From UBA5336 sp038526245 (GTDB lineage Bacteria; Pseudomonadota; Alphaproteobacteria; Caulobacterales; Hyphomonadaceae): DNA of 64,000 nucleotides. The stretch covers positions 1 to 64,000 of the forward strand of contig JBCBGZ010000004.1 of assembly GCA_038526245.1 (NCBI GenBank), in the 5' to 3' direction. The notes beneath the pieces are model-generated. The model made no database searches. It was not told the DNA's origin and was given only the letters and a program-made list of their open reading frames with translations. Position 1 is the stretch's first letter. Each line of letters starts with the position of its first letter. Made by a program: the position numbers and the translations under genes. Of the stretch, positions 16,913-25,636 are shown piece after piece.

Positions 16913-17437
16913 ATGGCCGGACGCAAGCTTACACCTTCTGAACAGCGCGGTTGGGCGCGGGTTGCGCGGTCGATCAAACCTCTGCCGGGCGTTCAGCCTC
17001 CAGCTGAAGACCAGGCATCACTTGAAGGTCAGATCGCAACCGAGAAGCCAGCTACGAAGTCAGGTTTACGCGCGCCCAAGCTTCCAGAACCTGCGCAACC
17101 ACGGCCGAAACCAGCCACGCCCGCCGCTTTGCGGGATCGAGAGCGAAAAGTGCGCCGCGGACAGCTCGAAATAGATGCTCATATCGACCTTCATGGGCTG
17201 ACCCAGGCCCAGGCGGACAAGCGCTTGCCAGCTTTCATCTTGAATCAGAGGCGCAATGGTGCGCGCTGCGTTCTGGTGATCACGGGCAAAGGCCGCGGCG
17301 GCGAGGGGATCTTGCGGCGCAATTTCCTGGACTGGCTTTCAAGTGGCCGCGCCAGCCTTCATGTCTCTGGATATGCCAGCGCCCATGCACGGCATGGCGG
17401 GAGTGGGGCGTTCTACGTTTTTCTTCGTCGGCTCTAG
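16913..17437 (+). CDS. Smr domain protein
   Basis: A small MutS-related (Smr) domain fills the C-terminal half of this 174-residue protein: DAHIDLHGLTQAQADKRL carries the DLHG motif and VLVITGKGRGGEGIL the TGKG motif. Such stand-alone Smr proteins are DNA or RNA nicking endonucleases in some bacteria; the biological role here is unknown. The N-terminal 80 residues are basic and proline-rich. I chose the ATG at 16913, 8 bases after the mltA stop; a longer frame inside mltA is not conserved. It converges with lnt, overlapping by four bases. Confidence 0.88.
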   Translation: MAGRKLTPSEQRGWARVARSIKPLPGVQPPAEDQASLEGQIATEKPATKSGLRAPKLPEPAQPRPKPATPAALRDRERKVRRGQLEIDAHIDLHGLTQAQADKRLPAFILNQRRNGARCVLVITGKGRGGEGILRRNFLDWLSSGRASLHVSGYASAHARHGGSGAFYVFLRRL

Positions 17438-19083
17438 CGGCGCCAGGCGAGGAAAGCGAAAATCGAGATCAGAACGAGCGTGAGCGGGAAAAGAACCTGA
17501 CCGCCCCGGGACTGGTAAAACGGTGTTGCTTCGGGTGATGGAAGTTTTCCGCGCCCCACTTGCCCGTTCCACCCTTCCAGGTCTTCGCGAAGGCCCTTGG
17601 TGCGCATGACTTCCCGGCCTTTTCCATCGATGATGGCGGACGCGCCCCGTGCTGCGACCCGCGCTATGGGCAGGCCGGTTTCAATCGCGCGGTAGCGGTT
17701 CTGGGCGTAGTGCTGGGCAGGACCAATCAGGCTACCGAACCAACCGTCATTCGACACCAGAACAATCCAGTCTGCCCGGTGGCCGGCAGATGTCTGGGCT
17801 TCGCGCACAACGCCGGGATAAAGCCCTTCATAGCAAATCATCGCGACGAAAGGCGGTACGCCTTCACTATAGACAAGGCTCGGCGCCGGGCCCGGCGTAA
17901 ATCCTGCGGTCGCCATTTGCTGGAGCGATCCAGGGAGTATCCCGGCAATCGCGTCTCCAAAGGGCAGTATCCGCGCCACAGGGAGCTCGCCGACAGGGAC
18001 CAGTCTATGCTTGTCATAGAGGCCCGCGGCGCCGGTCCTGGCGCTGTTCTCGCTCAATACGGCGATGGAATTGTACCAGGTGTAGTCTTGCTCGCTGAGC
18101 TGATAGCGCGCCGTCCCAGCGATCAGATGACGCTCGCCGAGATAGGCTGTGACTGGTTCCAGCTGGCGAGCTTCAAGCAAAATTGAGCCCGTCGCGCCTT
18201 CCGGCCAGATGACGATGTCTGTCGGTCTTGACGGGATTTCGTTGAGAAACTCCAGATAGCGGCGGAAAACCTCCGGATTTGCGCCGTTTTCATCGTACTT
18301 TTCGCTTTGCGGAACACCCACATCCATCAACACGATATCGGTTTCTGTGAACTGGGTCGGTTCGGCCAGTTTCTGGCCACCCCAGGCCCATAGCCCTGCA
18401 AGTGCCATGACGGCGAGGAGACTGGGAACGAACCGCAGGGCCAGGCTGCGCTCTTCGCGCGTATCGACCAGCGCGGCGGGCGTGGCACACGCTAAAACGG
18501 TAATGACCGTGAGCCAGTAGACGCCTCCGAGTCCGGCGGCTTGCGAGATCGCTCCACCGGGAATCCAGCTTGTGCCGGCCAGGTTCCATGGAAAGCCCCC
18601 GAACAAGCTGCCGCGCACCCATTCCGCCAGGGCGAAGAACAGAGTGAACGCGAAAACCCGCGACGGTGAAGCGCTCCAGAACGCACTCGCCATTGCCATG
18701 GCGGCGCCCCAGATCAGCGCCATGCCGCCGGGTAAGAGCAAAAGTGGCATCCAGAGGAAAACGGCATGTTTTTCCGGTTCAACGAGAAAAGGCTGGGCCG
18801 TCCAGTGGAGTGAGACAAGGAAAAAGCCAAACCCGAAGCCCCAACCGCGGGCGAACACGGATTTTCCCCAGCGTTTCTGGCCCCGTGCCCCGTCGATCAT
18901 CCAGATAAGTCCGGTGAAGCTCACTGCGAGGGCGGCCGTCAGGTGAAATGGCGCAAACGCCAGGGCCGCAAAACCACCGAACAATGCCGACAGGAGTAAC
19001 GCCTTCCACCCCGTGGCCCGCGCCAGGGTTTCGTGGAGAGGCCCCAGAAGGGTCACTCCATGGCTGCGGATCGCTGCGTCCAT
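17434..19083 (-). CDS. lnt: Apolipoprotein N-acyltransferase Lnt
   Basis: Lnt transfers the third acyl chain to the N-terminal cysteine of lipoproteins in the inner membrane. The 549-residue protein has several N-terminal membrane spans and a periplasmic nitrilase-type domain whose catalytic triad is visible: Glu in IWPEGATGS, Lys in YDKHRLVPVGE and Cys in MICYEGLYPG. A final membrane helix ends the protein (VLFPLTLVLISIFAFLAW). It starts three bases after the corC stop codon, matching the ybeY-corC-lnt operon of many proteobacteria. Confidence 0.95.
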   Translation of the reverse strand: MDAAIRSHGVTLLGPLHETLARATGWKALLLSALFGGFAALAFAPFHLTAALAVSFTGLIWMIDGARGQKRWGKSVFARGWGFGFGFFLVSLHWTAQPFLVEPEKHAVFLWMPLLLLPGGMALIWGAAMAMASAFWSASPSRVFAFTLFFALAEWVRGSLFGGFPWNLAGTSWIPGGAISQAAGLGGVYWLTVITVLACATPAALVDTREERSLALRFVPSLLAVMALAGLWAWGGQKLAEPTQFTETDIVLMDVGVPQSEKYDENGANPEVFRRYLEFLNEIPSRPTDIVIWPEGATGSILLEARQLEPVTAYLGERHLIAGTARYQLSEQDYTWYNSIAVLSENSARTGAAGLYDKHRLVPVGELPVARILPFGDAIAGILPGSLQQMATAGFTPGPAPSLVYSEGVPPFVAMICYEGLYPGVVREAQTSAGHRADWIVLVSNDGWFGSLIGPAQHYAQNRYRAIETGLPIARVAARGASAIIDGKGREVMRTKGLREDLEGWNGQVGRGKLPSPEATPFYQSRGGQVLFPLTLVLISIFAFLAWRR

Positions 19084-19086
19084 TCG

Positions 19087-19956
19087 TCAGTCGGCGTCCG
19101 GGGCCGCGTTCGTCATCGGCGTTGGCCGCAGACGCAGTCGTTTGATGCGGCGCGTATCGGCCTCGACGATTTCCACATCAAGTCCCTGCGGATGACGTAG
19201 AACCTCGCCACGTACGGGAATCCGGCCTGCCAGTGCGAAGGCGACGCCGCCAAGCGTGTCGATCTCTGCTTCATGCTCGGGCAGTGACAAATCGTGTCCC
19301 GTTTCTTGCTGGAAGTCTTCGATTTCCATACGTGCGTCGACCTCGTAGACATTGCGTGTGCGCCGAAACAGGGCAACGTCTTCTTCATCGTGTTCGTCTT
19401 CGATGTCACCGACGATTTCTTCAACAAGGTCTTCCAGGGAGACGAGCCCATCGGTGCCGCCATACTCATCCACCACGAGTGCGAGGTGAATGCGAGATGC
19501 CTGCATTTTCAGGAGTAGGTCTGCGAGCGGCATTGAATCCGGAACGTAGAGGATCTCCCGGTGAACAGTGTCGAGGATTTTGGCGTCATCCGCGCAGCCC
19601 TTGGCGATCTCGGCGACAACATCCTTGATGTGCACAAAGCCGGCCGGGTCATCGAGGGTCTCGCGGTACACTGGCAGGCGCGAATGGGATTCCTCGGCAA
19701 AGACCTTGAGCACTTCTGAGAGGGGTGCGTCGATTTCGATTGCAACGATATCTGGCCGCGGGATCATCACATCGCCCACGGATGCCTGTTCAAACCGCGC
19801 AATTCGCAGGCGCATCTCGCTGGGGTGACCGTTTCCGTTCAGGGCATCGGTTTCGGGAGCCTCGTTTGACGGGCGTCGCGCCAGCCCCAAAAGGCGGCCG
19901 ATCCGACTTCGGCCGGGGTCTGTTTGTTCGGAAGGGTCGGGATCTGTCATTGCCAT
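19087..19956 (-). CDS. corC: CorC/HlyC family CBS-domain protein
   Basis: The 289 residues hold a CBS pair (about 60-185) starting at VGDVMIPRPDIVAIE, followed by a CorC/HlyC transporter-associated domain ending VEIVEADTRRIKRLRLRP. There is no membrane domain, so it is the short, cytosolic form often linked to magnesium and cobalt efflux. The precise function is not settled. It lies between ybeY and lnt on the same strand, the usual ybeZ/ybeY/ybeX/lnt order. The start ATG at 19956 may equally be six bases further in. Confidence 0.92.
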   Translation of the reverse strand: MAMTDPDPSEQTDPGRSRIGRLLGLARRPSNEAPETDALNGNGHPSEMRLRIARFEQASVGDVMIPRPDIVAIEIDAPLSEVLKVFAEESHSRLPVYRETLDDPAGFVHIKDVVAEIAKGCADDAKILDTVHREILYVPDSMPLADLLLKMQASRIHLALVVDEYGGTDGLVSLEDLVEEIVGDIEDEHDEEDVALFRRTRNVYEVDARMEIEDFQQETGHDLSLPEHEAEIDTLGGVAFALAGRIPVRGEVLRHPQGLDVEIVEADTRRIKRLRLRPTPMTNAAPDAD

Positions 19957-19960
19957 CGCT

Positions 19961-20425
19961 TCAAGCCCCTAGAGAATATGGGTCAGACAGGCCCAGTCTG
20001 GCAAGCGCTGAGACCTCCAGCGCTTCCATTATGGCGGCATCGTCATCGGTTTCGTGGTCATAGCCGAGCAGGTGGTAGAAGCCGTGAATGACCAAATGGC
20101 TTAAATGGGCGCTCAGGCTCAAGTTTTGGGCTTTTGCATCTCGCGCACAAATGCCGAATCCAAGGGCGAGATCACCCAGAAATCCCGGATCGGCTTCGCT
20201 CGCAGGAAAAGACAGCACATCGGTGGGGGCATCTTTGCCCCGCCAGGTCTTGTTCAGGGCGTGCATGTGTTCGTCGCCCGTCAACAGAATAGCCACTTCG
20301 CCTGCCACCGGTCTCTCCAGCGTTTCAGCTCCCGCAAGCAAAGCCGAGCTGGCAACCTCTTCGATGTCGACGAGCGTGTTCCAGGCGTCATCGTCGATGC
20401 GGAGATCGAGTGTCACGCTGGTCAT
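19961..20425 (-). CDS. ybeY: Endoribonuclease YbeY
   Basis: YbeY is a metal-dependent RNase involved in 16S rRNA 3' maturation and ribosome quality control. The 154-residue protein has the full zinc-binding signature HLVIHGFYHLLGYDHE (H-x3-H-x5-H) near residues 117-132, and DVLSFPASE before it. The start overlaps the phoH stop as ATGA, so the two are coupled. Confidence 0.95.
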   Translation of the reverse strand: MTSVTLDLRIDDDAWNTLVDIEEVASSALLAGAETLERPVAGEVAILLTGDEHMHALNKTWRGKDAPTDVLSFPASEADPGFLGDLALGFGICARDAKAQNLSLSAHLSHLVIHGFYHLLGYDHETDDDAAIMEALEVSALARLGLSDPYSLGA

Positions 20426-21411
20426 GGCGCCCCTCCGGCCTCATACGCGTCAATGATCCGCGAGACGAGCGCGTGGCGCACAACGTCTTTCGGGGTGAGC
20501 CGTGTCGTGGCAATCCCTTCAATGCCGTCGAGAATATCGAGGGCGTGGGCGAGCCCCGACACTTGGCCTTTGGGCAGGTCCACCTGTCCGGGGTCGCCGG
20601 TCACGACCATGCGAGATTCCCGGCCTAGCCGCGTCAATAGCATCTTCATTTGGGCGACGGACGTGTTCTGGGCCTCATCCACGACAACAAAAGCCTTTTT
20701 CAGCGTGCGCCCACGCATGAATGCCAGCGGCGCAACCTCAATCGAGGGCGTTTTGCCTGCCATGCGCTTTTCTATGTCGTCGCTGCGCATGAAATCGCGC
20801 AGTGAGTCCCAGATCGGCTGCATGTAGGGATCGACCTTTTCTTCCAGAGTGCCCGGAAGGAAACCCAGCTTTTCGCCCGCTTCAACGGCAGGACGCGTGA
20901 CGATCAGGCGTTCGACAGTGCCCTTGAGCAAAGCTGCGGCGCCTGCAGCGACAGCCAGATAGGTTTTTCCTGTGCCCGCAGGGCCAACGCCAAATACAAG
21001 TCCGTTTCCGGCATCCGACAGTTGGCTGAGATAGCGCGCCTGGCCAGGGGTCTGGGCCGACACAGGCTTGCGCAGGCCGGACAGGGTTGAAAAGGATGTT
21101 TCTACGGTTTCAACCGAGGCGATCGACCCATCCACTTCCAGATCGACAGGTTCAGCGCCGCCGCGCAACCGGCGCTCGAACTCAGCGAGCGCTGCCTCGG
21201 CAAGCGAAACGCCTTCAGCCTTACCGAAGATCATGATCCCGCCGCCCTGGCTTTCCAGGCGAACGCCATGCTCTTCCAGCTTCGCTTCGAAGCGCTGGAG
21301 GTGTTTGTGGTGGGGGCCGCACAGATCGCGCAAGCGCTCGGCTGAGGCCACTTCGTAGAATCGGCTGATGGGCGCGCCCGGAGAGGCGACCTTGCGGGGC
21401 GGCAGGCTCAA
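20422..21411 (-). CDS. phoH: PhoH-like ATPase (YbeZ)
   Basis: PhoH/YbeZ is an ATPase that partners with YbeY in RNA processing. The 329 residues include the Walker A motif GPAGTGKTYLAVA, VDEAQNTSVAQMKMLLTRLG as Walker B region, and VTGDPGQVDLP. The best start is a TTG at 21411 overlapping the miaB stop (TTGA), since no in-frame ATG precedes the conserved region. It is part of miaB-phoH-ybeY-corC-lnt. Confidence 0.94.
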   Translation of the reverse strand: MSLPPRKVASPGAPISRFYEVASAERLRDLCGPHHKHLQRFEAKLEEHGVRLESQGGGIMIFGKAEGVSLAEAALAEFERRLRGGAEPVDLEVDGSIASVETVETSFSTLSGLRKPVSAQTPGQARYLSQLSDAGNGLVFGVGPAGTGKTYLAVAAGAAALLKGTVERLIVTRPAVEAGEKLGFLPGTLEEKVDPYMQPIWDSLRDFMRSDDIEKRMAGKTPSIEVAPLAFMRGRTLKKAFVVVDEAQNTSVAQMKMLLTRLGRESRMVVTGDPGQVDLPKGQVSGLAHALDILDGIEGIATTRLTPKDVVRHALVSRIIDAYEAGGAP

Positions 21412-22784
21412 GCGGCGGCCTCCGTAGACGGCTTCAATTCGCCGGTGAGTGAATTCAGGCTCGAGCCGATGATCTCAACATCCACAATTTGGCCATTGAG
21501 GCCTTCGGGTCCATCAAAGTGAACGGCCTGCAAATAGGGCGAGCGCCCGTGGAGTTGACCCTCCAGCCGACCTTTGCCCGTGACGAGGATCGGCAGGGTT
21601 TGGCCGACCTTTGACGTATTGAAAGCGATCTGCTGGTCGCGGATGAGCGCTTGAAGCCTCTGGAGGCGCGCATCCTTCACGGCTTCATCGACCTGGCCGA
21701 ACATATCTGCCGCGGGCGTTCCGGGTCGGGGGCTGTATTTGAAGGAATAGGCCGAAGCGTAGCCGACCGCGCGCACCAGCTCCATCGTATCTTCAAAGTC
21801 CCGGTCTCGCTCGCCAGGAAAACCCACAATGAAGTCGCTCGCCAGGGCGATATCGGGCCGTGCCGAGCGGACCTTTGCGATAATGTCCATATAGTGATGG
21901 GCCGTATGGCCGCGATTCATCGCCTTCAGGATCGAGTCCGAACCAGACTGAACGGGCAGGTGCAGGTAAGGCATCATGGCGTCGGTGTCGCCATGGGCGG
22001 CGATCAGGTCGTCATCCATATCGCGCGGATGGCTGGTGGTGTAGCGAATGCGTTCAATACCGCCGATCTTCGCAATATGGCGCGACAGGGCGCCGAGGGT
22101 CCACTCATCGCCGCCTTCCACGGCAGGGGCCGCGCCGTGCCAGGCATTTACGTTTTGCCCAAGCAGGGAAATCTCGCGCACGCCCTGGGCCGCCAGAGAG
22201 CGCGCTTCAAGCGTGATATCATCGACTGAGCGGGAGACCTCTGCGCCGCGTGTGTAAGGCACCACGCAGAAGGTGCAGAACTTGTCACACCCTTCCTGCA
22301 CGCTGAGAAACGCGGTGGGACCGTCGGCTTCGCGCGCCTTGGGCAGGGCGTCGAACTTGTCGAGGGTTTCGAAATCTGTCTCCAGCCGGTCGCCCACGGC
22401 GCGGCTCGTGCGGGCGATCATTTCCGGAAGCTTGTGATAGGCCTGCGGACCCAGAACGAGGTCCACTGCGGGCTGGCGGCGCATGATCTCTTCGCCCTCG
22501 GCCTGGGCTACACATCCGGCCACGGCGATGGTCATCTTCCCACCCGTGGCTTCCTTCATTTTCTTGATCTTGCCGAGCTCGGAGTAGACCTTCTCGGTGG
22601 CCTTCTCGCGGATATGGCAGGTGTTCAGCACGACCAGATCTGCGCCGTCCGGTGCATCTACCGGGGAATAGCCAAGCGGCGCCAAGACGTCCCGCATACG
22701 CTCGGAGTCGTACACGTTCATCTGGCAGCCATAGGTCTTGATAAAGAGCCGCTTCTTTTCCGGCGCGTCAGGGCAGTCTGTCAT
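21408..22784 (-). CDS. miaB: tRNA-2-methylthio-N6-dimethylallyladenosine synthase MiaB
   Basis: MiaB is a radical-SAM enzyme that methylthiolates i6A37 in tRNA. The 458 residues contain the N-terminal UPF0004 domain with three cluster cysteines (TYGCQMN, NTCHIREKA, AGCVAQ). The radical-SAM CxxxCxxC motif EGCDKFCTFCVVPYTRG and a C-terminal TRAM domain follow. It heads the minus-strand run ending at lnt, and the region upstream has an AT-rich inverted repeat at 22929-22947. Confidence 0.97.
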   Translation of the reverse strand: MTDCPDAPEKKRLFIKTYGCQMNVYDSERMRDVLAPLGYSPVDAPDGADLVVLNTCHIREKATEKVYSELGKIKKMKEATGGKMTIAVAGCVAQAEGEEIMRRQPAVDLVLGPQAYHKLPEMIARTSRAVGDRLETDFETLDKFDALPKAREADGPTAFLSVQEGCDKFCTFCVVPYTRGAEVSRSVDDITLEARSLAAQGVREISLLGQNVNAWHGAAPAVEGGDEWTLGALSRHIAKIGGIERIRYTTSHPRDMDDDLIAAHGDTDAMMPYLHLPVQSGSDSILKAMNRGHTAHHYMDIIAKVRSARPDIALASDFIVGFPGERDRDFEDTMELVRAVGYASAYSFKYSPRPGTPAADMFGQVDEAVKDARLQRLQALIRDQQIAFNTSKVGQTLPILVTGKGRLEGQLHGRSPYLQAVHFDGPEGLNGQIVDVEIIGSSLNSLTGELKPSTEAAA

Positions 22785-22928
22785 CGGCGGGTATATGGCT
22801 CAAAAGCCGCAAAATTGCCAGTGGCCAGGGGTCAAACATGCCGCGTGGCTCCAACCTCGCGCAAATCGGCAATCCCATGGCCTTGATTTTCCTCAGGGTT
22901 TCAAAAAATCGCTGAAAAACGATCAATC

Positions 22929-22947
22929 CTTATTGAAAAACAATAAG
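22929..22947. repeat. AT-rich inverted repeat upstream of miaB
   Basis: CTTATTG, five A, then CAATAAG form a perfect 7-bp dyad. It lies about 145 bases upstream of the miaB start and 91 bases upstream of the small gene at 23038, so it could serve either promoter. No function can be assigned. Confidence 0.35.
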
Positions 22948-23037
22948 TGCTCCCCAGATGTGTCCTGTCAGCGCAACACACCTCATCATCAACCCCGCTG
23001 ATCTGGCAAAGCGCCGAACTGAAAAGGAACCAAAGTC

Positions 23038-23238
23038 ATGACCCCGCACGTCCGCGAAGCTGAGCAGGCATCGGTAGCGGTTAACCAGGCCCCCAAAATG
23101 GTGGTGCCCATCAACGCGATTGATCCCAACACGCACAGCTTCAAAGCGAAAGTCCCGGCGCCTGAAACGGCTGCCGATACTGGACCGAGCCTGTTGAGCA
23201 AACGGCGTCGGCGGTGGGCAAGACTCAGCAACCGCTAG
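23038..23238 (+). CDS. Small cationic hypothetical protein
   Basis: I do not recognise this 66-residue protein. Support for it being real is an AAGGA ribosome site about 10 bases before the ATG and a strong intrinsic terminator starting 22 bases after the stop. It has no signal peptide or membrane segment. The middle is proline-rich (KVPAPETAADTGP) and the C-terminus is strongly basic (KRRRRWARLSNR), suggesting nucleic acid or membrane contact. It is divergent from miaB. Confidence 0.55.
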   Translation: MTPHVREAEQASVAVNQAPKMVVPINAIDPNTHSFKAKVPAPETAADTGPSLLSKRRRRWARLSNR

Positions 23239-23260
23239 GCTCCACCAGAAAGGAGTAAGC

Positions 23261-23289
23261 AAGGCCGTCCCATTCGGGGCGGCCTTTTT
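23261..23289 (+). terminator. Rho-independent terminator
   Basis: An 11-bp stem with one G-T pair (AAGGCCGTCCC and GGGGCGGCCTT) closes a four-base ATTC loop and runs into five T. It follows the small gene ending at 23238 and isolates it from the cysteine-rich gene downstream. Confidence 0.9.
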
Positions 23290-23425
23290 GGTAACCGCCG
23301 GAATCTCAAGCTATTTGGCGCGACAGTCCAGGATGAGCGCTGCCATAGACTCGCCATTATAATCCCCAACGCTGGCGGAATGATGCAATGAGATCAGCGC
23401 TGCCGTCAGTGCAAAGGGGACGATT

Positions 23426-25030
23426 ATGGAGATTTGCCATCAGCAAGATGCCGGCACCCGCCGCCAATGGGGATGGATCGCCAAACTCGTCCTCCTTCTG
23501 GGTATCGTCTTCATCACCGTCGCGCCATCGTCGCTCGCGAACGATAAGTGCGGCGGGAACAATCAGCGCGAATGCAATTTCTGGGAACAGACGCCATCCT
23601 GTGACAGCGGCCTGACCGCGCGGGAAGGCAAGTGCCACAATTGCGGTGCCAAAGGCGAGTATGCCTGCGCGGCTACGGTTCAGTTGCGCGGATGCGATGA
23701 CGGCATGATTGAAGTCGGCGGCCGGTGTGAGGGGTGCGGAAACACGGGCGAGCGGGCGTGTCCATTCACCGTGCAAAGGCAAGGATGCAACGGCAACAGG
23801 ATCGAAGTGCGTGGCCGCTGTCAGCCATGCGGCGGCGAGGGTCAGCGCGCGTGTCCGTTCACGGTGCAGCTACAAGGCTGCAGCGGTAGGCGCGTTGAAG
23901 TCGCTGGACGTTGCGAATCCTGTGGTGCTGACGGCCAGCGTGCTTGCCCTGTGACCGAAACACTATCTGCCAACTTCTCGCTGCGCGGCTGTGATGACGG
24001 CCACATTGAAGTCGCGGGCCGCTGCGAACCCTGCGGCGATGAAGGTCAACGCGCCTGCCCTGCCACAGTGCAATGGCAAGGCTGCAATGGGCGACAAGTG
24101 GAAGCCAATGGGCGCTGCGAGCCATGCGGCGCGGCGGGTGAGCGCGCCTGTCCGGTCACCGAAACGCTGACGTCTGAATTCTCTCTGCGCGGCTGCGATG
24201 ATGGCCACATCGAAGTTGCAGGACGATGCGAGACCTGCGGAGCCCTGGGCGAGCGGGCGTGCCCAATTACCGTTGGAAAGGCATGCGCGGACGGTCGACA
24301 CGAAGCCGATTTGCGGACAGGCCGCTGTGTGTGGTCTCCGCGGTTCGCCGAAAACCCCTTCGAATTCTACAATGGCAGCGACACCGAAGTGTTTGTCACG
24401 GCGCATTTCAAAGACCCGAACCGAGCAGTGGAGTATGCCGGGCCCTACAACACGTTGCGCGGGGAAACCGTGCCCGCGGGAGAAACTGTCGCGATCAATA
24501 TCGCAGGCACAATCTGTCAGACAAACGTATCGTCGACCACGCCGGGCATCCACCTGGCCCAGCGCGACTATTGTGAATTTGAACGTTTCAACCTTTACGT
24601 CTGGAACAACAAGGCCGCCTATGACGAAGCCTTCCTGAAGCAATCTGCCGTAGATGCCGTGAAGAATATCGTCGGCGATATTGTCGACAATCAAACCGGC
24701 GCAGCTGGGGAATCAGGCGGTCCGGGCGCGCTTGCCCAGACCTTTCTGAACATCACCATGGACGCGCTATTTGGGACAACCGATGGCCGGTTGGGCGTTG
24801 CCCAGTATCTAAAACATGTTGTTGTCGATGTGCCCCAGGAAGACCGCTGGATTGCCTATTGGGGAGAATGGAAACCCACGGAGAACGGCCTGCTGGATGG
24901 TGACATCGAGCCATCCGAATTGACGCCGCCATGTGACCGGCCTCAGCCGGCCCAGATACACAGAATAATCGGCGGTGAGGACGGATTCGTTGAGTGGACG
25001 TGTGACGAGACTAACACTGTGCTGCCATAA
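23426..25030 (+). CDS. Secreted protein with seven cysteine-rich tandem repeats
   Basis: I do not recognise this 534-residue protein as a named family. Residues about 18-38 form a signal peptide (KLVLLLGIVFITVAPSSLA). Residues 70-300 hold seven tandem units beginning CxxCG, each of the form CxxCG-x2-G(E/Q)RAC-x7-9-GC-x-G-x3-EV-x-GR. Five units span about 31 residues; units 4 and 6 are 37 residues and nearly identical. Each unit has four cysteines, so disulfide-bonded or metal-binding knots are likely outside the cytoplasm. The C-terminal 230 residues are cysteine-poor. An AAAGGGGA ribosome site precedes the ATG, and a TATAAT lies at 23358. It abuts a convergent lipoprotein gene with no gap. 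Confidence 0.85.
   Translation: MEICHQQDAGTRRQWGWIAKLVLLLGIVFITVAPSSLANDKCGGNNQRECNFWEQTPSCDSGLTAREGKCHNCGAKGEYACAATVQLRGCDDGMIEVGGRCEGCGNTGERACPFTVQRQGCNGNRIEVRGRCQPCGGEGQRACPFTVQLQGCSGRRVEVAGRCESCGADGQRACPVTETLSANFSLRGCDDGHIEVAGRCEPCGDEGQRACPATVQWQGCNGRQVEANGRCEPCGAAGERACPVTETLTSEFSLRGCDDGHIEVAGRCETCGALGERACPITVGKACADGRHEADLRTGRCVWSPRFAENPFEFYNGSDTEVFVTAHFKDPNRAVEYAGPYNTLRGETVPAGETVAINIAGTICQTNVSSTTPGIHLAQRDYCEFERFNLYVWNNKAAYDEAFLKQSAVDAVKNIVGDIVDNQTGAAGESGGPGALAQTFLNITMDALFGTTDGRLGVAQYLKHVVVDVPQEDRWIAYWGEWKPTENGLLDGDIEPSELTPPCDRPQPAQIHRIIGGEDGFVEWTCDETNTVLP
23633..24325 (+). repeat. Tandem 93/111-bp repeats encoding the cysteine-rich units
   Basis: Seven successive units encode CxxCG...EVxGR blocks. 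Unit starts are near 23633, 23726, 23819, 23912, 24023, 24116 and 24227. Units 4-5 and 6-7 look like a duplicated 68-codon pair, because units 4 and 6 share the six-residue insertion and almost identical sequence. The DNA is diverged enough between other units that the array is old. Confidence 0.8.
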
Positions 25031-25471
25031 TCAATCCCGGCTATCCGGCGGACACGGGCCTGAAAGCCGTGCAACGATGTCACTGGCAGCGGTGCGCGTG
25101 TAGTTGCCGCTGATCAGGATGCGACCGTCCAGGATCGGCGTGATCACTACGGGTTCGGCGATGACTTCATTGTCCAGTAGCAGAGGGAGGGGCTGGCCCA
25201 GAGATTCCCGGGTCATTTGGGCGACTGCGCCTGAATACTGTTCTGTCAGTCGGATGGAGATGCCGTATTCGTCCGTGATTGAGGTGTGCTGGAGCCGGGC
25301 GACGATCTGATCCCTTGGCACCACAAGGTCTCCAACTCCGAACTGGGCGGGCTGCACCGTGGCGGGCCGGCAGATCTCGGTAAGGCTTTCACCGGCGCTC
25401 GGCCGATCGACGCAGCCTGCCAAAGTGAGGCAGACCAACAAGATCCCTGATGCCGTCGATCTGAATGTCAT
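25031..25471 (-). CDS. Lipoprotein resembling a stand-alone SecD P1-head domain
   Basis: The 146-residue precursor has a lipoprotein signal peptide ending in LAGC (Cys at about residue 20). Residues about 70-138 resemble the P1 head subdomain of the SecD translocation protein: LGQPLPLLLDNEVIAEPVV matches the 'vGkplaivLDgkvisaPvi' pattern, and GRILISGNYTRTAASDIVARL matches its 'isGnft..eA..la..l' end. The usual membrane helices of SecD are absent. So it is probably an outer- or inner-membrane-anchored periplasmic protein of unknown role. Its stop codon directly abuts the stop of the cysteine-rich repeat gene. Confidence 0.75.
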   Translation of the reverse strand: MTFRSTASGILLVCLTLAGCVDRPSAGESLTEICRPATVQPAQFGVGDLVVPRDQIVARLQHTSITDEYGISIRLTEQYSGAVAQMTRESLGQPLPLLLDNEVIAEPVVITPILDGRILISGNYTRTAASDIVARLSGPCPPDSRD

Positions 25472-25570
25472 GTCGCCCCAATCCGGAGTGTTCCTGAAAC
25501 CACCGGCAACCCATCACCGGGTGCCCAATCCGCCCAAGACGACAGATCGTCGGTCTCGACCTGAATACAA

Positions 25571-25601
25571 GAAAAACCCCGCCACATTCGCTGCGGCGGG
25601 G
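25571..25601 (-). terminator. Rho-independent terminator after rplS
   Basis: Read on the minus strand, CCCCGCCGC pairs with GTGGCGGGG (one G-T pair) around a seven-base loop, followed by TTTTT. It lies about 35 bases beyond the rplS stop codon and ends the trmD-rplS transcript. Confidence 0.9.
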
Positions 25602-25636
25602 ATGAATTCTCTGTAATAATAAAAGGCGGTGAGGGT

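Noticed and set aside
22738..23001. Plus-strand frame across the miaB-small gene gap
   Set aside because: It starts inside antisense miaB, lacks a ribosome site and shows no protein-like composition.
23633..24325. Regularly spaced repeats considered as a CRISPR array
   Set aside because: The repeats are long, in frame, encode cysteine-rich protein units, and diverge in the way coding repeats do; there are no unique spacers and no cas genes.
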